NCBI GenBank assembly: GCA_021777105.1
Contig: JAIQZQ010000110.1
Span: 1 to 62,325, forward strand
Reading direction: 5' to 3'
Origin: Candidatus Anammoxibacter sp.
Lineage (GTDB): Bacteria > Planctomycetota > Brocadiia > Brocadiales > Anammoxibacteraceae
DNA: 62,325 bases
The position numbers were made by a program, and so were the translations under genes. Shown here one piece after another: positions 45,992 through 55,389 of this stretch (position 1 is the first letter of the stretch; every line of letters starts with the position of its first letter). Below the pieces are notes generated by a model. It had not been told where the DNA came from and made no database searches. It saw nothing but the letters and a program-made list of their open reading frames with translations.

Positions 45992-46939
45992 TTACCGCGT
46001 GAGTATTTCAGCGCCTTTAATACTAAAGCCTGTAAACCTTTTTGGCCTTTTATTCAGTCTGCCGCGATATGTGATGTTATCGCCTTTATGCAGCTTTTTT
46101 ACATGGCTCACATACTGCTTCCTGATTGAAACCGTAACCTCATTGTGGCCCGTATGCATTACACCGATCACGTCGCCGGTCACAATGCCCCATGCGACAT
46201 ACGATATGTTGCCCGTCCATGTGATTGTCTTGCCTTTGTAATCTTTCCACAACCTTTTCTTCTCTGATCTGCTCAAAGTGCTGTTTCTGCCAAAGAGCCT
46301 GAACATCTCCTCAAACGACAAATCCACCGCATTGTCGCCGTAAGAAGGTTGCTGATCCCATTGCCCGCCGGAGCCTGAAGGAGCGTCCCATGATCCGCCG
46401 CCCCCGGATTGTTGCGACAACGCATTTTCAGCGGGCAAAAGGCTTAAGCCTGCAAAACTTTCAAATCTGGAATGATATTGCTGAACAAGGCTCCGGTCGT
46501 TTGCGAATGTGATGTTTTGATAATCGGCCTGGTCAAAACTAAACGATCCAGTTAAAAGCAGTTTGTTGTCAAACACGGCAAAATTATCAAGCACGACACT
46601 TTTGTCGTTAAGTATCCACGCCTTAACCCCATTATTCATTATAGCCTTTAATTTGGTTTCGCGGCTTATAGGTTTCCTGTTGCTTAAGAGAATCCTGACC
46701 TTAACGCCTCTATTGGCCGCCCCGGCCAAAGCCTCGGCGATTTCATGCGATTTCACATCTGAAACTACTATATCAATAGAGCCGCCGGCTCCGTTTATAG
46801 CCCTTACAATATGAAAATTGACGTCGTCCTGGGGCGAGAAAAAACTAAGTATTTCAGAACGTCCGGATTTAATGCATGGAAACAGAAAGAAAAAAGCTAA
46901 AATCGCTATAACAAATTTCGGGGAATTATTTTTAAACAT
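45992..46939 (-). CDS. Exported PLD-fold protein with lost catalytic residues plus OB-like domain
   Basis: A protein of 315 residues with a signal/anchor segment (about 8-25). Residues 33-160 match a phospholipase D/nuclease half-domain, but the HxKxxxxD motif reads Leu117-Asp118-Asn119-Phe-Ala-Val-Phe-Asp124 followed by TGSFSF: His and Lys are replaced, so it should be inactive. A Gly/Ser/Gln-rich linker is followed by a beta-barrel, OB-like C-terminus (GKTITWTGNISYV, NITYRGRL). It probably binds a nucleic acid or envelope ligand without cutting it. Confidence 0.7.
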   Translation of the reverse strand: MFKNNSPKFVIAILAFFFLFPCIKSGRSEILSFFSPQDDVNFHIVRAINGAGGSIDIVVSDVKSHEIAEALAGAANRGVKVRILLSNRKPISRETKLKAIMNNGVKAWILNDKSVVLDNFAVFDNKLLLTGSFSFDQADYQNITFANDRSLVQQYHSRFESFAGLSLLPAENALSQQSGGGGSWDAPSGSGGQWDQQPSYGDNAVDLSFEEMFRLFGRNSTLSRSEKKRLWKDYKGKTITWTGNISYVAWGIVTGDVIGVMHTGHNEVTVSIRKQYVSHVKKLHKGDNITYRGRLNKRPKRFTGFSIKGAEILTR

Positions 46940-47034
46940 CTAGCCACCTATTAAATTTTCGTTTTAAAATATGATTATCAAATACTCATTTCAGACTCAA
47001 AAATCTTAAGTCTCTCCGTTAAAAGCATATATTC

Positions 47035-47892
47035 TTACATCATATTTTTTATTTCGTCAACCTTTTTTAATATTTTCTTTGCGTGTTTTTCATTTCCCAT
47101 GCTTTTGTTAACGATGTATGCCCTTTCATAATAATCCAGAGCGTTGGCTGTGTCGCCCATGCTTGCGTACGCCAATCCAATATTAATGAGCGTTATCGCG
47201 ACGCCTTTAACATTGCCTGTCTCTTTGTCAATATCAAGAACACTGATGAAATGTTCCAGACCTTTTTGAGTATCGCCTTTATCAATATAAACACCGGCGA
47301 TGTTGTTGTAATTATTGGCTATGCCTTTAAGATTTTTTTTTCTTTTATTCAGCGACAACGCATTTTCATAATACGCCAGCGCGTCATCCAGATTATTGGC
47401 TTTTTTTTGCGCCAATCCCATGTTATTAAAACAAACCGCAATTAGAGCTGAGTCACTCAACGAATTAGCAATCTCAATCGCTTTGTTAAAACAATCAAAA
47501 GATTTGTCGATATTACCCAGCGAAGCGCGCGCATTCCCCAAATTGTTGTAGCAAATAACCAATCCGCGTTTATCATCCAGTTTCTCATAAATCTTAGCGG
47601 CTTCGCTTAAATGCAAAACGGCATTTTTATGATCCAGCGCGTTTTCATATGCGTTTCCAAGATTGTTTAAATCCGTCGCCACTCCTGGCAGATTATCCAT
47701 GCCCTGATTATAGTTCAAAGCCAGATTAAAATATTTTATCGCTTTGTCCATATCGCCCTGATTGTAAAACTCATTTCCAACCCTGTTAAACCTTACCGCA
47801 TTGCCATAAGGCGCGCCGCGCAAATCACGGCTGTTAACGGCGACGCAAATCATAAGAAACGCTATAAAAAAACATAATTTTGAGTTCATCAT
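47035..47892 (-). CDS. Exported tetratricopeptide repeat protein
   Basis: A protein of 285 residues: signal peptide, then about six TPR units (for example GNEFYNQGDMDKAIKYFNLAL and GNARASLGNIDKSFDCFNKAI, each quoted in part). It starts three bases after mlaD ends, so it is probably a periplasmic partner or scaffold of the MCE transporter. Confidence 0.82.
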   Translation of the reverse strand: MMNSKLCFFIAFLMICVAVNSRDLRGAPYGNAVRFNRVGNEFYNQGDMDKAIKYFNLALNYNQGMDNLPGVATDLNNLGNAYENALDHKNAVLHLSEAAKIYEKLDDKRGLVICYNNLGNARASLGNIDKSFDCFNKAIEIANSLSDSALIAVCFNNMGLAQKKANNLDDALAYYENALSLNKRKKNLKGIANNYNNIAGVYIDKGDTQKGLEHFISVLDIDKETGNVKGVAITLINIGLAYASMGDTANALDYYERAYIVNKSMGNEKHAKKILKKVDEIKNMM

Positions 47893-47895
47893 TTT

Positions 47896-48885
47896 TTATT
47901 CCTTTTCAACATCTAAAAGCAGCTCTCTCTTCTCTTCGTTTATTATGGTTGGCTCGCTCTTTTTATTTTTAAAATATTTCTTTAGTAAAAAACTCTTTTT
48001 AGAAGCTTCTAAAACTTCATTAAGGTCTTCAATCACTTCGCTTACGGAACCTAACATCTCCGGCAGTTCCGGAGTTGACTCCTTAACATATTCAGAGACT
48101 ATCCGTAAATTACTCAAGAGGTTATTAGATTCAACAACAAGTTTTTCCACGTTTTTAAACAATTCAGGAAACCTGCCGGCGTAATCATTTAAATTTGACG
48201 TCAATTCGTTTGCGTTTGTCAAAAGTTTATCGCCGTTTTCAATCAGGTTGCTTTCATTAAGCTTTCTGGAAAATTCGTTTATTTGTCTGGCGGTAACTCC
48301 AAATTCAGATGAAGGATCCTGCATCTTTGTAAAAAGGCCGTCAACACTTTTAAACATGCTGTTCGCGTCTGAAATCAGAGGAGAAAACTCTTCATTTATC
48401 AATTTGTTAAGATTAACGGACTTCGGCAACAGAATTTTAACGCCAACCGTGTCGGCGACTTCAGTTGTCTCGGCAGATGTAATGCTGTCCCCGTCCTCCA
48501 ACCCCGGTTGATCTTTTGAGCCGATGCTGATGTCAATAACAGAGCCGGTCAGCAAACTATATACCAGGGTTGCCACTGAATCTTTTCTAACAAGCTCATG
48601 GTATTCATTTTGAATCGACATAACAACATTTATTTTATTATCTTTATTAATATAAATATCCACCACATTGCCGACCTTTAAGCCGGCGAGGGTAATGCCT
48701 GTGTTTTTGTCGATATTGCCGCCATGTGTAAATGTTGCGACAAGATTATACCTTTTCTTAAAAAAGTCTCTTTCGCGCCCCAAAACAAGAAAAGTCGTTA
48801 TCAGCGCAACGATTGTTATCAATATTACCAAGCCGGCTTTTCTTTCAAACCGCTCTTCCGTGCCTCGTCCAACATTTACATCCAT
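47896..48885 (-). CDS. mlaD: MCE-domain phospholipid transport protein MlaD-like
   Basis: A protein of 329 residues: one N-terminal membrane helix (about 16-38), an MCE domain (about 43-120; GGNIDKNTGITLAGLKVGNV), then a long helical region (160-310) and a basic tail. E. coli MlaD is 183 residues, so the extended helical part resembles longer MCE proteins that form tunnels across the periplasm. GGAGG precedes the start. It works with the ATPase and permease encoded upstream in the operon. Confidence 0.88.
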   Translation of the reverse strand: MDVNVGRGTEERFERKAGLVILITIVALITTFLVLGRERDFFKKRYNLVATFTHGGNIDKNTGITLAGLKVGNVVDIYINKDNKINVVMSIQNEYHELVRKDSVATLVYSLLTGSVIDISIGSKDQPGLEDGDSITSAETTEVADTVGVKILLPKSVNLNKLINEEFSPLISDANSMFKSVDGLFTKMQDPSSEFGVTARQINEFSRKLNESNLIENGDKLLTNANELTSNLNDYAGRFPELFKNVEKLVVESNNLLSNLRIVSEYVKESTPELPEMLGSVSEVIEDLNEVLEASKKSFLLKKYFKNKKSEPTIINEEKRELLLDVEKE

Positions 48886-48952
48886 AATAGAGCCTCCAGT
48901 CCCTGTTGTTTTTGTGAAAGCATGCGCGTTTTTGTCCGCGTTTTGTATTTAC

Positions 48953-49702
48953 TTAGAAAATTTTTGATAAATTTCCGGTTACAAGAAAGTTCTTTATTTT
49001 AGCGTCACCGCCTGATTCCAACTCGCTAAGCGCGCCAAACCCTATCGATCTGCCCTTTTCCATAATTAATATCTTGTCGGCTTCTCGCTTGGCAAATTGT
49101 AGGTTGTTAGTGACAATTACAGTGGTTATCTTTAGTTTGTCATGCAACCAGATAATATGCTCCTCCAGCCTCCTCCTGGCCAGGCCAATCAAATCAAGAG
49201 ACGGATCATCAAATAAAATAAGCTCAGGATTCATAGTTAACGCCCTGGCAATGCCTACTTTTTTTTTCATTCCCAAATTCAAATCAACGGGATAATAGTC
49301 GCAATAATCCTTCATTCCAATCATTTCCAGCAGCTCCATTGCCACATTGGAAACTAAAGCGTCGTCATATATCGCATGATACCGCATTGGAAGCATCAGG
49401 TTTTCCAAAGCCGTAAGGTTTGCCGCCAAAGCCCCCTCCTGAAATACAAATCCAAGTTTCTTCCGAACCTGAACAATTTCTTTCCGGGACAAATTCTTTA
49501 AATTTTTCTCAAATATCAGTATTTCGCCTTCCTGACACTTGATTAAACCCGCTAGTATCTTGAGTAAAGTCGACTTGCCGGCGCCGTCGCCTCCCAGGAT
49601 GAATAATTTCTCATTTTTTTCAACATGGAAGTTTACATTCGTCAATATCCTTTTGTCGCCAATCGACAAGAACACCTCTTTAAACGAAACGATTGGCTCC
49701 AT
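48953..49702 (-). CDS. mlaF: MlaF-like ABC transporter ATPase with unusual motifs
   Basis: A protein of 249 residues. Walker A GGDGAGKST (37-45) and Q-loop Gln88 are normal. The signature motif, usually LSGG, reads LNLGM (141-145), and Walker B reads LILFDD with Asp166 where the catalytic Glu is expected. These changes may slow ATP hydrolysis. The mlaE-mlaF-mlaD order is kept, so it should still power lipid transport between the membranes. Confidence 0.85.
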   Translation of the reverse strand: MEPIVSFKEVFLSIGDKRILTNVNFHVEKNEKLFILGGDGAGKSTLLKILAGLIKCQEGEILIFEKNLKNLSRKEIVQVRKKLGFVFQEGALAANLTALENLMLPMRYHAIYDDALVSNVAMELLEMIGMKDYCDYYPVDLNLGMKKKVGIARALTMNPELILFDDPSLDLIGLARRRLEEHIIWLHDKLKITTVIVTNNLQFAKREADKILIMEKGRSIGFGALSELESGGDAKIKNFLVTGNLSKIF

Positions 49703-49717
49703 GCTTTGCCTTAAAAT

Positions 49718-50512
49718 CTACAAGTACAAAAAGTAAGATATTATAAAGTTGCATAAAAAGCAGAAAAACAACGAGCTTACAAAACTTCGCGCCACTTGTT
49801 GAGGTATTTCAACAAATGAGCCGGTGATTGCAAACCCATGATAGCAACTTATCGAGGTCAATATCAGGCCGGAAACTATAGCTTTTAGAATTGTGCCTAA
49901 TATCTCATAATATGAGACATGCATCGCAATGCTTTGCAGATAGAAAGAGACTGAAATATTTCCAATCAGCGAAGCCATAACAAGCCCGCCGGTTATACAG
50001 CATACGTCAAAAAAAAGCGCCAACACTATCAATGAAAACGTCACGCCGATTACACGAGGCATCATCACATAATCTTCAGGCTCAATGCCCATCACCTTAA
50101 ACGCGGTTAATTCCTGGGTTTTTTGCATTGTCCCCAGCTCGGTTGTTATAAACGTCGCCGACCGTCCAATAATGATTAACGCCGTAAACAGAGGCCCCAA
50201 CTCTTTAACAATAACAACGTCAAAGATCTTGCCGATAAAATCCATCCGCATGTTAAAGCTTGCTATTTGCGTGACAACCAGGGCGCCGAATATAAACGAA
50301 ACAATACCAACTATGCCCAATGTGTTGCGAACGGTCAGGTAGATCTTCCGGTACATTACCTTATTGGCGACTTTCCTTTTTTCCCTGTCAAGCGTTATGA
50401 AAGATTTTAGAGCGACAAACACCATTGTTGTTATGTCAAGGATGTAATTGTAGAATTCAATTACGCTCCTGCCTATAAACCCGAAAAACCCTATCCCCGC
50501 TTCCGACTGCAT
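49718..50512 (-). CDS. mlaE: MlaE-like permease
   Basis: A protein of 264 residues with about five membrane segments and the MlaE/YrbE fold: VVIVKELGPLFTALIIIGRSA is the conserved core (quoted in part), followed by ELGTMQKTQELTAFKVMG, the coupling-helix region. It lies 40 bases after dctM and 15 before mlaF. Confidence 0.92.
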   Translation of the reverse strand: MQSEAGIGFFGFIGRSVIEFYNYILDITTMVFVALKSFITLDREKRKVANKVMYRKIYLTVRNTLGIVGIVSFIFGALVVTQIASFNMRMDFIGKIFDVVIVKELGPLFTALIIIGRSATFITTELGTMQKTQELTAFKVMGIEPEDYVMMPRVIGVTFSLIVLALFFDVCCITGGLVMASLIGNISVSFYLQSIAMHVSYYEILGTILKAIVSGLILTSISCYHGFAITGSFVEIPQQVARSFVSSLFFCFLCNFIISYFLYL

Positions 50513-50551
50513 TTAACCACCTTTATAAAAAAATAATTCCACAAAACCGCA

Positions 50552-51829
50552 TTATCTTAAAAACTTATTCACAAGAAACAGACTAAGGTCAGGGAAATAA
50601 GTTATAATCATTAGCCCGACAATCATCATGCCTAAAAACGGAATTGACGACTTGTAAACCGACAATATAGGCCTATTAAACCGCGAGCTTGATATAAATA
50701 GATTAATGCCCACAGGCGGCGTTGAATACCCAATTTCCAGATTCGTAAGGAATATTATGCCCAAATGAACCGGATCAACCCCAAACTCTTTCGCAATAGG
50801 CGTAATTAAAGGAACCACTACTATTATTGCTGAAAAAATATCCATCATGCAACCAACTATAAGCAAGAAAATATTCAGCAATATCAAAAATAGAAATTTA
50901 TTGGAAATGTATATCTTAATCAAATCCAGAATCTTCATCGGTACCTGCTCGTCTATAAGATAGCTGGTAAAGCCCATTGCAGTGCCCAGAATGATAAGTA
51001 TGCCGCCCACCAACGTCATGCTGGACTTCATCAGCCTTGGTATATCCCTTGTCAAACTCAAGTCTCTATACGCAAACACTTCTATCATTAACACATAAAA
51101 CGCTGTTACCGCCGCAGCTTCCGTTGCGGTAAAAATACCGCCGTATATTCCGCCCAGTATAATAAACGGCATCGGAAGTTCCCAGGCCGCAAATTTTATA
51201 GACTCTTTAATCTCTCGCAAAGAAAGCTTAGTCTTTGGGACTTTATGCTCAGCGCCTTTTCTAATGCTGTAAACCGCAAGAATGCTTATTAACAGAAAGC
51301 ATGGAAGAAGGCCGGCCATAAACAGTTGATCAACACTGGTTTGAGACACCAAACCATAAAGAATGATCGGCAAACTGGGAGGAAACAAAAGGCCGAGACT
51401 TCCGGAAGTGGTAAGCAGTCCTAATGAAAATTTTTCAGGATATCTCTCTTTTATTAATATGGGAAAAAGCAATCCACCCAGCGCAATAATCGTCACGCCG
51501 GACGCCCCGGTAAAAGCGGTAAATACAGCCGCAGCAAAAAGAGCCGCAATGCCCAACCCGCCCGGTATCCATCCAAACAAGGCCTTTGCCAGCTTGACAA
51601 TTCTGCTCGGCGAATTGCTCTCAGCCAATAAAAATCCGGAAAAGGTGTAAAGCGGTATAGCCATAAGGGTGGGCGCGCCGGCTATCCTGTACATCTCAAT
51701 AATAACGGCTGAAAGATCAATTTCCGCCAAATGAAACGACAGCAACGCCCCCGCGGAGATCACGACAAACAGCGGAGCGCCGAAAAGAGCCAGCCCGAAA
51801 ATTAATATAGCAAGAATCAGTACTATCAT
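50552..51829 (-). CDS. dctM: TRAP transporter large permease DctM
   Basis: A protein of 425 residues, very hydrophobic with about 11-12 membrane segments. Family motifs include GASGVTIIALGGLLFP, SGSLGLLFPPSLPIILYG and GYSTPPVGINLF. It couples sodium entry to solute uptake with DctQ and DctP. Its ATG overlaps the dctQ stop by four bases (ATGA), showing translational coupling. Confidence 0.94.
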   Translation of the reverse strand: MIVLILAILIFGLALFGAPLFVVISAGALLSFHLAEIDLSAVIIEMYRIAGAPTLMAIPLYTFSGFLLAESNSPSRIVKLAKALFGWIPGGLGIAALFAAAVFTAFTGASGVTIIALGGLLFPILIKERYPEKFSLGLLTTSGSLGLLFPPSLPIILYGLVSQTSVDQLFMAGLLPCFLLISILAVYSIRKGAEHKVPKTKLSLREIKESIKFAAWELPMPFIILGGIYGGIFTATEAAAVTAFYVLMIEVFAYRDLSLTRDIPRLMKSSMTLVGGILIILGTAMGFTSYLIDEQVPMKILDLIKIYISNKFLFLILLNIFLLIVGCMMDIFSAIIVVVPLITPIAKEFGVDPVHLGIIFLTNLEIGYSTPPVGINLFISSSRFNRPILSVYKSSIPFLGMMIVGLMIITYFPDLSLFLVNKFLR

Positions 51830-52317
51830 TGCACCCCTTTAATCAATATGACGGTTCTTTTCAATACCCTTATAAAAAACCGGAAAGCAATGGTGTAGAA
51901 CGCAAAAGGCACTATAACAAGAACCGTCCATGTGGGAATGCTCAATGTAAGCACGCTCTCGGCATCGCGCTCGTCGTTAAGGAAGGTCCACGAGGCAAGC
52001 GCGAGCAAATGACACACATATAAAGACACAATGCTGATGATTATCTCTATTATATATTTTTGCTTGATTGAAAAAAAACGGGTGACAACATCAATTGAAA
52101 TATGTTTGCGATCCCTGGTGGCGATGGAAGCGCCTATAAGGGCTATCCACAACACCGAGTTGCGCAACAAGACATCCATCCACACAAAGCCGGATGAAAA
52201 AAGATTACGAAGGACCACCTGCAAAAATGCCGCGGCAATAAGAAATGAGAGCAGAGCTATTATCGCCCACTCTTCGCCTTTTGAAAGGTAATCATCAATT
52301 GCGTCTAATATCTTCAT
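51826..52317 (-). CDS. dctQ: TRAP transporter small permease DctQ
   Basis: A protein of 163 residues with four predicted membrane helices and the family pattern FVWMDVLLRNSVLWIALIGAS then TRDRKHISIDV (quoted in part). The partner dctM follows with a four-base overlap. Confidence 0.92.
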   Translation of the reverse strand: MKILDAIDDYLSKGEEWAIIALLSFLIAAAFLQVVLRNLFSSGFVWMDVLLRNSVLWIALIGASIATRDRKHISIDVVTRFFSIKQKYIIEIIISIVSLYVCHLLALASWTFLNDERDAESVLTLSIPTWTVLVIVPFAFYTIAFRFFIRVLKRTVILIKGVQ

Positions 52318-52407
52318 CTAAGTAGGATTCTTAAAATTCAGTGGTTTAACTATATTTAAGAAATTTTAAAATTTGCGCGAACTTTAAATTCCGCAACCCT
52401 AAAAATT

Positions 52408-53436
52408 CTATTCACTCTTGCCGCTTCTGTACGCTTCAATCTCAGTTGTTATGTTCTCTATTAAATCGGCTGGAAAAAGTTTGCCGGACACGGCATCGCA
52501 AGCCTTTTTCCTGGCAAGATCAAACTCTTTAACCGCGCTTTTTTCCAACGAAATAATTTCAACGCCTCGGCTTTTTAGGACTTCTATCGATTCCTTGTTG
52601 TCTTCACGCGACAATTTAGTCAACCTCCCCATATGGTTTCTAAACGATTCCTTTAAAATCTTTTGAAATTCAGGAGACAGGTTGTCAAAATATTTTTGCG
52701 TCATTAAAATAGCCCCGACCGCGTTTGCAACCGGCAAATCAAGCATGTACTTAATCTTTGAAAACCATTGCAACGCCACAGCCCCTAAAGGCGACACATA
52801 AACACTGTCAATTAGCCCTGTTTGCAGCGACGTCATAACATCGGTAACAGACAACGGCACCGGCTTCAACTCAATTGCGTCAAACAGCGTCTTGGCAATA
52901 GGATCGCCTTCCCAAACCCACATTTTGCTATTTCTAAGAGTTTTAAGCGAATCTATCTTTAAATTTGAAAAAAAGTGGATAAACCCCACTTCTGTCCACC
53001 CAAGCAAAATATAGCCATGTTTGGCAAACTCCTCCTCAAACCTGCTGTGCAATTTGTTCCTGATGTGGTCTATCTCGCCATACTCTTTAAAGAAAAAAGG
53101 CAAATCAAACACGCGAACCTCGTTTAATATCTCGCCAAGACCAACGCCTGTAAATCCGGCGCAGTGCAACTGGCCCATTCGCATTTTTCTTAAAACATCC
53201 TTCTCATCGCCTGAAATACCTCCGGCATAGACCTTTATTCTTAATTTGCCCTCGCTTTTATCCCTCAACTCATCAACTATATCGTCAATAACATCAAGCC
53301 ATGTCGACCCTTGAGGGGCTAAAGTGGCAAACTTTATTATCTTTGGAGCTTCCGCGTAAACAGCGCCGGGTTTTACAAGAAAACACGCTGATTTACATAA
53401 AACCAGAACTATGCAGAAAAACGCAAACTTCTTCAT
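52408..53436 (-). CDS. dctP: TRAP substrate-binding protein DctP
   Basis: A protein of 342 residues with a signal peptide ending near VYAEA. The mature part starts IIKFATLAPQGSTW and carries KMRMGQLHCAGFTG, LPFFF and VYVSPLGAVALQW, typical of DctP-type receptors for organic acids. First gene of the TRAP-Mla run, 90 bases upstream of dctQ. The substrate is unknown. Confidence 0.92.
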   Translation of the reverse strand: MKKFAFFCIVLVLCKSACFLVKPGAVYAEAPKIIKFATLAPQGSTWLDVIDDIVDELRDKSEGKLRIKVYAGGISGDEKDVLRKMRMGQLHCAGFTGVGLGEILNEVRVFDLPFFFKEYGEIDHIRNKLHSRFEEEFAKHGYILLGWTEVGFIHFFSNLKIDSLKTLRNSKMWVWEGDPIAKTLFDAIELKPVPLSVTDVMTSLQTGLIDSVYVSPLGAVALQWFSKIKYMLDLPVANAVGAILMTQKYFDNLSPEFQKILKESFRNHMGRLTKLSREDNKESIEVLKSRGVEIISLEKSAVKEFDLARKKACDAVSGKLFPADLIENITTEIEAYRSGKSE

Positions 53437-53778
53437 TTAAACATTCCTTAAAAATGACGCGTATTATATTTAGGTATTTTGTTAAAACTCCCGCTATTGT
53501 GGAAATTTACATATCACAATGCAGGCTCTTAAGTTACGAACCACTAAAAAATCAAGCTTATCATTTTACATTCGAGTTGTGACGCGAGTCAAGGATAATT
53601 GTTGAATTAAATGGAAGATTAAAACAAAACAGAATTAACCACCATACATATAAAGAGGAAATTGATAACAGTTTCTATTGATCAATAGCATATTTTTATC
53701 CGGCGCGAGCATGGCGAACATCATTTCATGCTGTTTACAGCGAGTATTGTAATAAATATATATCGTTTATTTTAATAA
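53437..53778. other. Intergenic region, nothing recognised
   Basis: AT-rich and without repeats or hairpins that I can see. It separates the transporter operon from the accessory island, where gene density and order change sharply. Confidence 0.4.
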
Positions 53779-54246
53779 TCAACCGCGAAAACGCGTAGTC
53801 AGCCCCTTTAAGAAATTTCTGAGTATCTGATCGCCGCATTCTTTATAATGTCTCTGCCCTTCCTTTCGAAATAAAGCAGACAACTCTGATTTTGAAAGAC
53901 TCATCCCCGCCAATTTTAACGTACCGAGCATTTCATCCTCTCTGAATTTCAGCGCAATCCTCAGCTTTTTCAAAATGCCGTTATTCGTCAAAGGCAAGTC
54001 CCGCTTTACAACATGCCCCGGCATCATTTCACTTTTGCCTCTTTTATGAATAATTAAGCCGTCCAGAAATAGCCCCAGAACTTCATCACTACAATCAACA
54101 TACCCCTTATCCTCTTCCTTTTTAAGGAGATCAGTTAAATTGGATTGAGCAATTTCATATTCAGACAACTTGAATATTTCAATCATAGTTAAATCTTTAA
54201 TATCCATCGCGTATCGTAACCTTCGTAATATATCATTATTAGTCAT
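53779..54246 (-). CDS. yehS: DUF1456 (YehS-like) protein
   Basis: A protein of 155 residues made of two DUF1456 repeats, one starting TNNDILRRLRYAMDI and the other TNNGILKKLRIALKF, with CSDEVLGLFLDGLIIHKRG between them. Function is unknown in any organism as far as I know. A 12-base palindrome lies 30 bases upstream of the start. Confidence 0.88.
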   Translation of the reverse strand: MTNNDILRRLRYAMDIKDLTMIEIFKLSEYEIAQSNLTDLLKKEEDKGYVDCSDEVLGLFLDGLIIHKRGKSEMMPGHVVKRDLPLTNNGILKKLRIALKFREDEMLGTLKLAGMSLSKSELSALFRKEGQRHYKECGDQILRNFLKGLTTRFRG

Positions 54247-54276
54247 TGTTCGCTCCTAAAGCTTAAAAATGTTTGT

Positions 54277-54288
54277 TACCGTACGGTA
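54277..54288. promoter_or_regulatory. TACCGTACGGTA palindrome, possible TetR-type operator
   Basis: A perfect 12-base palindrome located just upstream of the DUF1456 gene. Palindromes of the form TACCGNNCGGTA are common TetR-family operators; no TetR gene is in the window. Confidence 0.45.
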
Positions 54289-54429
54289 CACCAAAATACT
54301 TATGGTTGAATGCCTTTTAAGAACCTTCATACTATATATTTTGTGCAAGCGTGTAAAGTTTTTGCCGGCCTCGTTTGAGCTAAAGGGCTGCGCAAAAATC
54401 AAAACCTGAAACTTGATATGCATTAATAA

Positions 54430-54478
54430 TTCTGGTTCTATAGGTGTTATTGTGGGTAAAAGCGCCTACAGAACCGAT
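54430..54478 (-). terminator. Large hairpin after the PIN antitoxin gene
   Basis: On the minus strand GGTTCTGTAGGCG pairs imperfectly with CACCTATAGAACC across a loop holding TTTTACCCACAATAA. It begins a few bases after the stop at 54484. No T run follows, so it may be a repeat instead of a terminator. Confidence 0.4.
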
Positions 54479-54483
54479 TTTTG

Positions 54484-54657
54484 TTAGCTTCCAGTGTTAC
54501 TTAAAACAGATTTAGGGCCACGATTAATAACCCTACGCGAAGATTGCCTTTCCCTCTCTCTTAGCGCTTCTGCAATACGTCTTAAATTGTGTCCATAGCG
54601 TTTAGCATGCTCTTGCCGATATTTACGGATCTCCTCAACGATTGAGTCATTAATCAT
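54484..54657 (-). CDS. Small antitoxin-like partner of the PIN gene
   Basis: Fifty-seven residues from the ATG at 54657 (MINDSIVEEIRKYRQEHAKRYGHN, quoted over its first part only, then a basic helix). Such proteins often follow PIN-domain genes with overlapping ends, here by eight bases. It is probably the antitoxin. The longer frame starting at 54720 is inside the PIN gene and not favoured. Confidence 0.65.
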   Translation of the reverse strand: MINDSIVEEIRKYRQEHAKRYGHNLRRIAEALRERERQSSRRVINRGPKSVLSNTGS

Positions 54658-55132
54658 TACCCAGCCCTCCCAACTCTTCCGGTGAACAAATTTGAGGGCA
54701 TACAAAACCCTCTTTCTCAATAATTTTGATGATCTTTGATTTCATCTCTGCATTATTGATATGTTTGAAATTCCAAGTTAATAAATAATCCGCGGCATGC
54801 GCCGCGGCAATACCAATATGAAGCGCGTCTTCTTCGCTACCCGCAGGAATAGCAGCGCCGGCAATTAACTTTTCTGCAAGGCTTATAGCAATATCAGAAA
54901 TTGCAGCGCTTGGCAGAGTGACCACTAAAGATAAACGACGCTCGACCGCCTCAGAATTACCTTCAGATATCTCCTCTTCAACTAAAGCCGATATGCAGAT
55001 ATCATAAGAAAAACGATTACTATCCCACCAATCATGAGTAATTGATTGGCGAGCAGCAGATATGAGTTCTTTAGACGGTCGCGCAGCCAAATAACTGATA
55101 ACCGAAGTTTCGACATAAACTAATGGTTTCAT
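54650..55132 (-). CDS. PIN-domain toxin-like protein
   Basis: A protein of 160 residues. Acidic metal-site residues are visible in YVETSVISYL, ISALVEEEIS and EEDALHIGIAAA, with a final TWNFKHI typical of this PIN subgroup. PIN toxins cleave RNA, usually tRNA or rRNA. It is read before its likely antitoxin gene, the reverse of the usual vapBC order. Confidence 0.8.
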   Translation of the reverse strand: MKPLVYVETSVISYLAARPSKELISAARQSITHDWWDSNRFSYDICISALVEEEISEGNSEAVERRLSLVVTLPSAAISDIAISLAEKLIAGAAIPAGSEEDALHIGIAAAHAADYLLTWNFKHINNAEMKSKIIKIIEKEGFVCPQICSPEELGGLGND

Positions 55133-55287
55133 CTAAACGTCTTTCCAAAAATGTTCACAGTAGCGCCCAAACCTTTCGTTTTTTAATATGATATTCTTTG
55201 CTATGAGCCCAAGTATAGCAAACTTCACACAATAATTTATGCTTAAATTTACCAAATGCAATCTGTTATTTATAATTCTGAGAACCC

Positions 55288-55318
55288 AGCGTCGCTCTAA
55301 AGCATCCCTAAATTCCCA
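55288..55318. repeat. GCTCTAAAGCATCC repeat, copy 1
   Basis: AGCGTSGCTCTAAAGCATCC followed by MTAAATTC occurs here and at 56601-56628 with two differences. This copy forms the point at which the TacT-like gene is cut off. Confidence 0.7.
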
Positions 55319-55389
55319 TTCCACGCTTCAACGCCACAATCAAAGATATTCCGGTTGTGCATACGGGTGTTTAGTTGTTCAAACTTCAT
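55297..55389 (-). pseudogene. TacT-like GNAT toxin, truncated after 30 codons
   Basis: The ATG at 55389 overlaps the end of the antitoxin gene and reads MKFEQLNTRMHNRNIFDCG then VEAWN before running into the GCTCTAAAGCATCC repeat and a TAG. FDCG(V)xxLN is the start of GNAT-type toxins that acetylate aminoacyl-tRNA. The rest of the acetyltransferase is absent, so the antitoxin is left without a target. Confidence 0.8.

Noticed and set aside
55133..55324. Minus-strand frame containing WEFRDALERRW
   Set aside because: It overlaps the toxin remnant and the GCTCTAAAGCATCC repeat and shows no gene features.
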